Below are positions 27,740 through 34,736 of a stretch of 64,000 nucleotides of DNA, piece by piece. The stretch lies in assembly GCF_011759585.1 (NCBI RefSeq), contig NZ_JAAOYV010000002.1, forward strand, positions 431,510-495,509. The letters run 5' to 3'. This stretch comes from Frigoribacterium endophyticum (GTDB taxonomy: Bacteria > Actinomycetota > Actinomycetes > Actinomycetales > Microbacteriaceae). Position 1 is the stretch's first letter. Each line of letters begins with the position of its first letter. Both the position numbers and the translations under genes were made by a program. Under the pieces are notes generated by a model. That model saw only the letters and a program-made list of their open reading frames with translations, was not told the DNA's origin and ran no database searches.

Positions 27740-28629
27740 GAGCGCTCCGTCCCGACGAGGCCGGTGTCGGGGTCGACGACGCCGGCGAAGAGGTCGGTCT
27801 CGGGCAGGGTCGACTCGACGGTCGACTCGACCAGCTGGAAGTCCTCCGTCGGCCAGGCCCGCACCTGGAGGTCGTTCGGCCAGAAGAAGAACGCGCTGTC
27901 GAGCGGCACCTGGCTCGCGTGGGCGCGGAGGGCCGCGTCGCGCACGGGGAAGAAGTCGGAGACCGGCACCTTCGTGGTGGCCAGGTCGGGCCGGTCGCTG
28001 AAGCGCTCGAGCATCTCGGCGAGGCGCTCGATCAGCGGCGACTCCGGATCGCTCTCGCGGAGGTGGCTGATCATCGCCTCGATGCGGCCCGTGCTGAACA
28101 TCCGGTCGTAGTAGACCTTCTCGATCGACCACGGCTCGCCCGTGGCAGGGTAGCGCGCGGGGTCGGCGGCGGCGCGGAAGGCCTCCATCGAGATCTCGTG
28201 GGTGCGGATGTGGTCGGGGTGCGGGTAGCCGCCGTTCTCGTCGTAGGTGATGAGCACCTGCGGGCGGAAGCGACGGATGACGGCGACGAGGGGCTCGGCG
28301 CTCGTCTCGAGCGGGATCGTCGCGAACGAGTTCACGGCGACCGGCTCGCCCTCGGCCGGCAGCCCGGAGTCGGCGTAGCCGAGCCAGACGTGGTCGACGC
28401 CCATCGCCTCCTGGGCGGCGCGCATCTCGTGGACGCGCAGGCCGGCGATGTCGCGCTCGGCGTGGTGCCGGGCCTCCAGCTGCTCGTTGAGGATGGAGCC
28501 CTGCTCACCACCGGTGCAGCTGACGACGAGGACCTCGACGCCGAGGCTGCGGTAGTGGGCGTACGTCGCCGAGCCCTTGCTGGACTCGTCGTCGGGATGG
28601 GCGTGGACGGCCAAGAGGCGCAGGGTCAC
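27736..28629 (-). CDS. mca: Mycothiol S-conjugate amidase
   Basis: 297 aa. LmbE-like deacetylase with the zinc motif AHPDDE (His11, Asp14) and YPHPDH supplying another ligand. Mca cleaves mycothiol conjugates of electrophiles and antibiotics, releasing mercapturic acids. The length and the Gly-Gly-Glu motif (CTGGEQGSILN) fit Mca better than MshB. GTG start with GAGGAA upstream. Mycothiol use is itself a strong actinobacterial marker. Confidence 0.92.
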   Translation of the reverse strand: MTLRLLAVHAHPDDESSKGSATYAHYRSLGVEVLVVSCTGGEQGSILNEQLEARHHAERDIAGLRVHEMRAAQEAMGVDHVWLGYADSGLPAEGEPVAVNSFATIPLETSAEPLVAVIRRFRPQVLITYDENGGYPHPDHIRTHEISMEAFRAAADPARYPATGEPWSIEKVYYDRMFSTGRIEAMISHLRESDPESPLIERLAEMLERFSDRPDLATTKVPVSDFFPVRDAALRAHASQVPLDSAFFFWPNDLQVRAWPTEDFQLVESTVESTLPETDLFAGVVDPDTGLVGTERS

Positions 28630-28675
28630 GGGTTCCTCGCAATTCGTGCAGGGCAGACGTTGCTACCCTGTGACC

Positions 28676-28683
28676 AGGATAAT
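28676..28683. promoter_or_regulatory. Overlapping divergent -10 elements for mca and the DUF4307 gene
   Basis: GATAAT on the plus strand (28678-28683) and TATCCT on the minus strand (28676-28681) overlap in the 69-bp divergent gap. Use of one would exclude the other. Confidence 0.4.
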
Positions 28684-28698
28684 CGGACGGAGTCCCGA

Positions 28699-29154
28699 GT
28701 GGCGTCCACGCCCCCCGCAGCATCTCCGGCGCCCTCGACGCCGGCCCCCGACACGGCTCGCTCGTCGCACCTCGACGACCGCTACGGCCGGTCGCCGGGC
28801 ACGCGCCGCCGGCGCACGGTGATCGCCGTCTCGGTCGCGGTCGCCTTCGTCGTGGTCTTCGCCGCCTGGGTCGTCTTCGCCGCCTTCGACGGCGACGGGT
28901 CGAAGCTCGAGAGCACCGACGTGGGCTACACCGTGCTCGACGACCGCTCGGTCGACGTGCAGTACACCGTCAGCGTGCAGCCGGGCACCGAGGTCAGCTG
29001 CGCCGTCCAGGCGCAGAACCAGAAGTTCGCGATCGTCGGCTGGAAGGTCGTCCACCTTCCCGCCGCGGCGCAGCACTCGACCACGTACACCACCTCGCTG
29101 GCCACCAGCGAGCGGGCGGTGACGGGGTTGATCTACGAGTGCTGGCTTCCGTAG
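28699..29154 (+). CDS. DUF4307 membrane protein
   Basis: 151 aa. Pro/Ala-rich N-terminus, basic RRRR, one TM helix (about residues 43-65) and an extracytoplasmic domain with two Cys (VSCAVQA, YECWLP) that could form a disulfide. It matches DUF4307, found beside mca (Rv1081c position). Function not known. GTG start with GGAG six bases upstream. Confidence 0.85.
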   Translation: MASTPPAASPAPSTPAPDTARSSHLDDRYGRSPGTRRRRTVIAVSVAVAFVVVFAAWVVFAAFDGDGSKLESTDVGYTVLDDRSVDVQYTVSVQPGTEVSCAVQAQNQKFAIVGWKVVHLPAAAQHSTTYTTSLATSERAVTGLIYECWLP

Positions 29155-29170
29155 ACTGCATCGGATCACC

Positions 29171-29203
29171 GGAGACCGGCCACTCGGCCGGTCTCCTTCT
29201 TTC
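29171..29203 (+). terminator. Rho-independent terminator of the DUF4307 gene
   Basis: 11-bp stem (29171-29181 with 29186-29196), four-base loop, then the T-rich TTCTTTC. The best canonical terminator in the window. Confidence 0.9.
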
Positions 29204-29317
29204 GAGGGGCGTGCCTCGTCCGCCCCGCGGCTCCCCGCACGCGCGACGTGAGCACCCGTGACCGGACCACCCGCGCGGGCGACCGCGCGGCCGGGCCGCC
29301 ACACGAACGGAGACACC

Positions 29318-29812
29318 ATGAACGACGCCAACGACGCCACGACCTGGCTGACGCCCGACGCCCGCGACCGCCTCCAGGCCGAGCTCGCCACCCTGAGCGG
29401 CGAGGGCCGCAAGGAGATCACCGCCCGCATCGAGGCGGCGCGTGAAGAGGGCGACCTCAAGGAGAACGGCGGCTACCACGCCGCGAAGGACGAGCAGGGC
29501 AAGATGGAGGCGCGCATCCGGGTGCTCACCAACCTCCTGAAGAACGCCACGGTCGGCGAGTCGACCGCTGCCGCCGGCATCGTCGGCCCCGGCACCGTCG
29601 TCACCGCGACGATCGCCGGCGACCCCAGCACCTTCCTGCTCGGCAACCGCGAGATCATCGCCGCCGACAGCGACCTCTCGGTCTACAGCGAGACCAGCCC
29701 GCTCGGCCAGGCCATCAACGGCCTGAAGGTCGGCGACTCGACGAGCTACACGGCCCCCAACGGCAAGGAGATCGCGGTCTCCGTCACCGCGGTCGAGACC
29801 TACACGCCGTAG
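29318..29812 (+). CDS. greA: Transcription elongation factor GreA
   Basis: 164 aa. Two-helix coiled coil in the first half with EEGDLKENGGYHAAKDEQGKM, the acidic tip signature that enters the RNA polymerase channel, then a C-terminal FKBP-like domain (SPLGQAINGLKVGDS). It cleaves backtracked transcripts. ATG with CGGAGACACC upstream. Rv1080c equivalent in this block. Confidence 0.96.
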   Translation: MNDANDATTWLTPDARDRLQAELATLSGEGRKEITARIEAAREEGDLKENGGYHAAKDEQGKMEARIRVLTNLLKNATVGESTAAAGIVGPGTVVTATIAGDPSTFLLGNREIIAADSDLSVYSETSPLGQAINGLKVGDSTSYTAPNGKEIAVSVTAVETYTP

Positions 29813-29822
29813 TCTCGGCGCT

Positions 29823-29866
29823 GACGACGACGGCCCCCGCTCCTCGGAGCGGGGGCCGTCGTCGTC
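29823..29866. terminator. Bidirectional terminator between greA and ilvA
   Basis: Perfect 21-bp stem (29823-29843 with 29846-29866). Its right edge abuts the ilvA stop codon at 29867. It should stop transcription from both sides. Confidence 0.9.
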
Positions 29867-31105
29867 CTAGAAGTCGACGCGGGGCTCGTAGCCGGCGTCG
29901 CGGAGGCGCTGCAGCACGTGTTGGACGTGCTCGGGGCCGCGCGTCTCGACGCTGAGCTCGAGCTCCACCTCGCTGATCTGCAGCCCGCGGCCGTGCCGGG
30001 TGTGCAGCACCTCGACGACGTTCGCGTTCGCGTCGGACAGGATCTCCGACACCCGGGTCAGCTGACCGGGGCGGTCGGGCAGGCCGACCCGCAGCTTGAG
30101 GTAGCGCTCGGCAGCCGCGAGCCCGCGGCCGATCACGCGCTCCATCATCAGGGGGTCGATGTTGCCCCCGCTGAGGACGATGACGGTGGTGCCGAGGTCG
30201 CGCACCTGCTCGGTGAGCACCGCGGCCACGCCGACGGCGCCCGCGGCCTCGACGACGAGCTTCGCGCGCTCGAGCATGACGAGCATCGCGCGGGCGGTGT
30301 CGTCGTCGCTGACCGTGACGACCTCGTCGACGGTCTCGCGGACGATCTCGAAGTTCAGCACGCCCGGCTTCGCGACCGCGATGCCGTCGGCGATCGTCGG
30401 CAGGGCCTCGATGTCGGTGCGGACGCCGCGCTTCATCGACACCGCGTAGGGGGCCGCGTTGACCGCCTGCACCCCGATGATGCGGACGTCGCGGCCCGTC
30501 CGGGCGGCGTTCTGCTTGAGGGCGCTCGCGACGCCCGAGATGAGCCCGCCGCCGCCGATCGGCACGATGACCGTGTCGACGTCGGGCACCTGGTCGAGGA
30601 TCTCGAGGCCGACGGTGCCCTGCCCGGCGACGACGTCGGGGTGGTCGAAGGGCGGGATGAAGACGGCGCCGGTGGTGGCCGCGAACTCCTTGGCGGCCAT
30701 CAGCGACTGCTCGACGGCGTGGCCGCTGAGCACCACGTCGGCCCCGTAGTCGCGGGTGGCCTGCAGCTTGGGCAGGGCGACCCCGACCGGCATGAAGATG
30801 GTGGCGGCGATGCCGAGCTCCCGCGCCGCGAAGGCCACGCCCTGGGCGTGGTTGCCGGCCGAGGCGGCCACGACCCCCCGCGCCTTCTCGACGTCGGAGA
30901 GCTGCGTGAGGCGGTTGTAGGCGCCCCGGATCTTGTACGAGCCCGTGCGCTGCAGGTTCTCGCACTTGAGGTACACCGGCGAGCCCAGCACGTCGGCCAG
31001 GAACCGCGAGCTCTCCATCGGCGTGACGCGGGCGACCGTCGAGACGCGGACCCGCGCCTCCTCGATCTCGGCCAGGGTGGGCCCGGCGATGGTGAGGTCA
31101 GGCAT
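29867..31105 (-). CDS. ilvA: Threonine ammonia-lyase
   Basis: 412 aa. PLP Lys58 in GSYKIRGAYN, the phosphate loop SGGNIDP and VPIGGGGLISG, then an ACT-like regulatory domain (about 320-410) with RPGQLTRVSEILSDANANVVEV. It makes 2-oxobutanoate for isoleucine synthesis or threonine breakdown; the single ACT-type C-terminus fits the shorter allosteric form. The start overlaps the AI-2E gene by 8 bp, so they are on one transcript. Confidence 0.93.
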   Translation of the reverse strand: MPDLTIAGPTLAEIEEARVRVSTVARVTPMESSRFLADVLGSPVYLKCENLQRTGSYKIRGAYNRLTQLSDVEKARGVVAASAGNHAQGVAFAARELGIAATIFMPVGVALPKLQATRDYGADVVLSGHAVEQSLMAAKEFAATTGAVFIPPFDHPDVVAGQGTVGLEILDQVPDVDTVIVPIGGGGLISGVASALKQNAARTGRDVRIIGVQAVNAAPYAVSMKRGVRTDIEALPTIADGIAVAKPGVLNFEIVRETVDEVVTVSDDDTARAMLVMLERAKLVVEAAGAVGVAAVLTEQVRDLGTTVIVLSGGNIDPLMMERVIGRGLAAAERYLKLRVGLPDRPGQLTRVSEILSDANANVVEVLHTRHGRGLQISEVELELSVETRGPEHVQHVLQRLRDAGYEPRVDF

Positions 31106-32504
31106 CAGCGGCCTTTCGGGACGGGGAGGGACGAGCGGAGGCGGCGGCCGGGTCGACCGAGGAGGGGGACGTGACCGCGGGGGACGTGGCCGCGGGGCCG
31201 ACCACGGTGCCGCCCCCGGTGTTCGGGGCGGGGGCGCCGGCCGACGGGCCCGGGGGCACCCGACCCGGCGGAGCGGGCACCGACCGTGGCCCGTCGCGCC
31301 AGCTGCCGCCCGCGACGTACGAAACCATGACGTTCAGCACCGCGACGACGGGCACCGCGAAGAGCGCGCCGGGGATGCCCGCGAGGAGGGCGCCCGCCGC
31401 GACCGCGAAGACCACGGCCAGCGGGTGCACCTTGACGGCGCCGCCCATGACGAAGGGCTGCAGCACGTGGCCCTCGATCTGCTGCACGATGATCACGACC
31501 ACGAGCATCGCCAGCGCCACCAGCCAGCCGTTGTAGACCAGCGCGATGACGACGGCGACGGTGCCGGTCGCGACCGCGCCGACCACGGGCACGAACGAGC
31601 CGAGGAAGACCGCGATGGCGATCGGCGCGACGAGCGGGAGGCCCAGGAAGAACGCGCCCAGGCCGATGCCCACGGCGTCGACCGCGGCGACGAGGATCTG
31701 CACCTTGACGAAGTTGGTCAGCGTCGTCCAGCCGGCGCGGCCCGCGCCGTCGACGGCCGTCCGGGCGCGTCGCGGGAAGAGACGGACGAACCAGCGCCAG
31801 ATGTCGCCGCCGCCGGCCAGGACGAAGATCGTCGAGAAGAGCACGAGCACGAGCCCGGCGCCGACGTGGCCGGCCGTCGTGCCGACGGAGAGGGCGCCGC
31901 GCAGGAGCGGCTGGCTGTCCTGCTGCAGGGCGGTCACGGCGTCGGTCACGTAGCCGTTCAGCTGCGCCTCGGTGAGGTGCAGGGGCGAGTCGAGCAGCAC
32001 GCCCTTCAGCTCGACGTACGAGGCCACCGACCGGTCGCGCAGCTGGGGCCAGCCGTCGATGATCTGCAGCACGACGAGGTAGAGCAGCCCGGCCACGACG
32101 ACGACGAAGCCGACGAGGCTGACGACGACGGCGAGCCACTTCGGCCAGCCGTGCCGCTGCAGCCACGACGAGAGGGGCACGAGCAGCGCCGCGATGAGCA
32201 GGGCCACCATGAACGGCACGACGATGATGCGCAGCTGGATGACCAGCCAGACGAAGACGGCGATGACGCCGACGATCGCGAGGACGCGCCACGACCACGC
32301 GCCGGCGACGACGACGCCGCGGGGCAGGGCGCCGTCGAGGTCGCCCTCCGTACGGCGCTCGGTGGTGGCCTCCGGGCCCGTGACGGAGGCCGGCGGGAGC
32401 GCCGCGGCGCCGGGCACGGGCTCGGCGGGCACGGGCTCGGCGGGCACGGGCGTCGCGACGCCGCTGCCCGGGGGGCGTCGGAGGAGCCGTCGGAGGCGGT
32501 TCAT
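31098..32504 (-). CDS. AI-2E family transporter (TerC/PerM-like membrane protein)
   Basis: 468 aa, about eight TM helices. An N-terminal pair (VLAIVGVIAVFVWLVIQLRII...) and the C-terminal group GLPLVAPIAIAVFLGSFVPVVGA, IVQQIEGHVLQPFVMG match the AI-2E transporter family. Both termini are disordered Pro/Ala tails. Exported compound unknown; the family name comes from E. coli TqsA. The start MNRLRRLLRR has TACACT 6 nt before it (leaderless) and is preferred over an upstream ATG. Confidence 0.9.
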   Translation of the reverse strand: MNRLRRLLRRPPGSGVATPVPAEPVPAEPVPGAAALPPASVTGPEATTERRTEGDLDGALPRGVVVAGAWSWRVLAIVGVIAVFVWLVIQLRIIVVPFMVALLIAALLVPLSSWLQRHGWPKWLAVVVSLVGFVVVVAGLLYLVVLQIIDGWPQLRDRSVASYVELKGVLLDSPLHLTEAQLNGYVTDAVTALQQDSQPLLRGALSVGTTAGHVGAGLVLVLFSTIFVLAGGGDIWRWFVRLFPRRARTAVDGAGRAGWTTLTNFVKVQILVAAVDAVGIGLGAFFLGLPLVAPIAIAVFLGSFVPVVGAVATGTVAVVIALVYNGWLVALAMLVVVIIVQQIEGHVLQPFVMGGAVKVHPLAVVFAVAAGALLAGIPGALFAVPVVAVLNVMVSYVAGGSWRDGPRSVPAPPGRVPPGPSAGAPAPNTGGGTVVGPAATSPAVTSPSSVDPAAASARPSPSRKAADA

Positions 32505-32510
32505 GCGCTC

Positions 32511-32516
32511 AGTGTA
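32511..32516 (-). promoter_or_regulatory. -10 element of the AI-2E-ilvA operon, leaderless arrangement
   Basis: TACACT on the minus strand, 6 nt before the ATG. Confidence 0.5.
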
Positions 32517-32659
32517 GGTGTCGCGGCCGACCGTGACGCCCGCGCCACATGCCCCTCCCGGCATGCTGACCCCGTCTCGTGCCCGGCTGCGTCGGCACCG
32601 GGACACGAGGAGGCGCGGGCCGGGTCGGCCGTGTCGGCGGCCGTCGGTAGGGTCGCCCC

Positions 32660-33913
32660 GTGACCCGCGACGCCCTCTCCCCCGCCCAGGCCCGCCGCAC
32701 GGCCCTCGCCGCGCAGGGCCTCGGCCGGCCCGTCGCCGAGGCGGCAGGCCCCCGGGTCGTCGGCGCCCGGCAGCTCCACGGCGTCGTCGACCGCCTCGGC
32801 CTGCTGCAGATCGACTCGGTGAACGTCTTCGAGCGCAGCCACCACCTCCCCGTCTTCGCGCGTCTCGGCCACTACGACCGCGACCGGCTCGACGGGCTGC
32901 TGTTCGCCCCGCGCGGGCGGTACGTCGAGTACTGGGCGCACGAGGCCGCGCTGCTGCCCGTCGAGACCTGGCCGCTGATGCGCTGGCGCATGGACGACCA
33001 CCGGGCCCGGGCGGAGGGCGACCCCGGGTCGTGGCTGTCGGCCAACGCCCGGACGGCCGCCTGGCTGCTCGACGAGCTGCGCGGCGAGGGCCCGCTGCCC
33101 GCGAGCCTCGTCGAGCACGACGCGAACCGGCGCACGGGGCCGTGGTGGGGCTGGAGCGACGTCAAGCGCGGGCTCGAGGCGCTCTTCCGCGTGGGGGCGC
33201 TGGTCAGCGCCGGGCGACGACGCTTCGAGCGGGTGTACGCGCTGCCCGAGCAGGTGCTGCCCGCCGAGCTCCTCGCCGTCGAGGTGGGGCGGGAGGAGGC
33301 CCACCGTCGACTGCTCGCCCACGCGGCCCGCGCCTCCGGCGTGGCGACCACCGCCGACCTCGCCGACCACTGGCGCATGAAGACGGCCGACGTCGTGCCC
33401 GCCCTGCACGACCTGGCCGACCAGGGCGTCGTGACGCCGGTGACCGTGCCGGGCTGGCCGCGGGGCGGCTGGCTGCACCGCGACGCGACCTTCCCGCGGG
33501 GGATCACCGCCGACGCCCTGCTCTCGCCGTTCGACCCCGTGGTCTGGACCCGGCCCCGGGCGGAGCGCCTGTTCGGGTTCCGCTACCGGATCGAGATCTA
33601 CACCCCGCAGGAGAAGAGGGTGCACGGCTACTACGTGCTGCCGGTGCTGCAGGGCGACCAGCTCGTCGCCCGCGTCGACCTGAAGAGCGACCGGCAGGCC
33701 CGCGTGCTGCGGGTCCAGGCCTCGTGGCGGGAGCGCGACCTGCCCGTCGACGTCGACCGGCTCGCGGCCCTGCTGGCGCGGGCGGCCCGCTGGCAGGGGC
33801 TCGAGCGGGTGGAGGTCGTCGACCGGGGCGACCTCGCGGCGACGCTGCGGGGCGCCGTCGGGGCGGGTGACGTGGCAGCCGCCCACGACGCCGGTGCGGG
33901 CGACGTCAGCTAG
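32660..33913 (+). CDS. Winged-helix DNA glycosylase (YcaQ/AlkX, HTH_42 family)
   Basis: 417 aa. The YcaQ family is recognised by LGLLQIDSVNVFERSHHLPVFARLG near the N-terminus, RYVEYWAHEAALLP, and LLSPFDPVVWTRPRAERLFGF in the C-terminal part. Members unhook interstrand DNA crosslinks, and the Streptomyces AZL homologue protects against azinomycin. A self-resistance role is possible, but no toxin cluster is near. GTG start with TAGGGT 6 nt before it. Confidence 0.9.
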   Translation: MTRDALSPAQARRTALAAQGLGRPVAEAAGPRVVGARQLHGVVDRLGLLQIDSVNVFERSHHLPVFARLGHYDRDRLDGLLFAPRGRYVEYWAHEAALLPVETWPLMRWRMDDHRARAEGDPGSWLSANARTAAWLLDELRGEGPLPASLVEHDANRRTGPWWGWSDVKRGLEALFRVGALVSAGRRRFERVYALPEQVLPAELLAVEVGREEAHRRLLAHAARASGVATTADLADHWRMKTADVVPALHDLADQGVVTPVTVPGWPRGGWLHRDATFPRGITADALLSPFDPVVWTRPRAERLFGFRYRIEIYTPQEKRVHGYYVLPVLQGDQLVARVDLKSDRQARVLRVQASWRERDLPVDVDRLAALLARAARWQGLERVEVVDRGDLAATLRGAVGAGDVAAAHDAGAGDVS

Positions 33914-33916
33914 GGG

Positions 33917-34498
33917 TCAGAACTGGACGCGCGGCGGCTCGGCGATGGTCGACGGCTGCTCGACCTCGAAGAAGTCGCGCTGCGAGACGCCCAGGCGCGG
34001 GGCGAAGAGCCGCGCCGGGAAGCCGGCGGCCTTCGCGTTCAGCTCGCGGACGCCGCCGTTGTAGGAGCGACGGGCGGCCTGGAGGCCGTCCTCGGTCTCG
34101 ACGAGCTCGGACTGCAGCTGGAGGAACGACTGGCTCGCCTGCAGCTGGGGGAACGACTCGGAGACCGTGAAGGCCCCGCGGAGGGCGGTCTGCAGGTGCC
34201 CCTCGGCGGTCGACGCGGCCGCCGGGGTGCTCGCCTCGAGGGTCTCGACCCGGGCGCGCTCGACGGTCTCGAGCGCCTTGGTCTCGTGCGACGCGTAGCC
34301 CCTGACCTGCTCGACGATCGTCGGCACCAGCTCGGCCCGGCGGCGCATCTGGACGACGATGCCGTCCCACGCCTCGTCGACCCGGGTGCGGAGCGCCACG
34401 AGCGAGTGGTACGACGCCCAGGCCCAGATGCCCGCGAGGAGCAGGAGGAGGACGACGACGCCGACGGCGACGAGGATGCCGGTGAGGCCGGGTTGCAT
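33917..34498 (-). CDS. lemA: LemA family protein
   Basis: 193 aa. An N-terminal TM helix (about residues 6-28) and a LemA four-helix domain with RVDEAWDGIVVQMRRRAELVP and the ELNAKAAGFPARLFAP end. LemA proteins are anchored at the membrane with the helical domain inside or outside; function is poorly known. Convergent with the YcaQ-like gene, three bases apart. A TATAGT -10 lies about 90 nt upstream. Confidence 0.93.
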   Translation of the reverse strand: MQPGLTGILVAVGVVVLLLLLAGIWAWASYHSLVALRTRVDEAWDGIVVQMRRRAELVPTIVEQVRGYASHETKALETVERARVETLEASTPAAASTAEGHLQTALRGAFTVSESFPQLQASQSFLQLQSELVETEDGLQAARRSYNGGVRELNAKAAGFPARLFAPRLGVSQRDFFEVEQPSTIAEPPRVQF

Positions 34499-34585
34499 GA
34501 CGGGTGACTCCTCCAGGTGCGTGGCGACCCGCGGCCGAGCGGGAGGCTCGGAGACGTCGTCGGGTCGGGGCTCGGTCCGGAGAAC

Positions 34586-34591
34586 ACTATA
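34586..34591 (-). promoter_or_regulatory. -10 element of lemA
   Basis: TATAGT on the minus strand, in a small AT-rich pocket that stands out in this GC-rich genome. A possible -35 GTGGAG lies 17 bp upstream. 5' UTR about 80 nt. Confidence 0.5.
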
Positions 34592-34699
34592 AATGCGCCC
34601 GACGGGGCCTCCACGTCGACTGGGCGTTCTCGGAGCGAACTCACGACATGCGTCGTCGACCGGCGCGGAGGAGCACACGGTCCTCCTCCGCGCAGCGGA

Positions 34700-34728
34700 T
34701 TGACTTGTCCCCCGCGGCCGTGCTGAAT
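34700..34728 (+). promoter_or_regulatory. Promoter of the Ig-repeat/multi-TM gene
   Basis: TTGACT (34700-34705), 17-bp spacer, CTGAAT (34723-34728), 8 nt before the GTG start. Near-leaderless. Confidence 0.45.
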
Positions 34729-34736
34729 GGGTCTCA

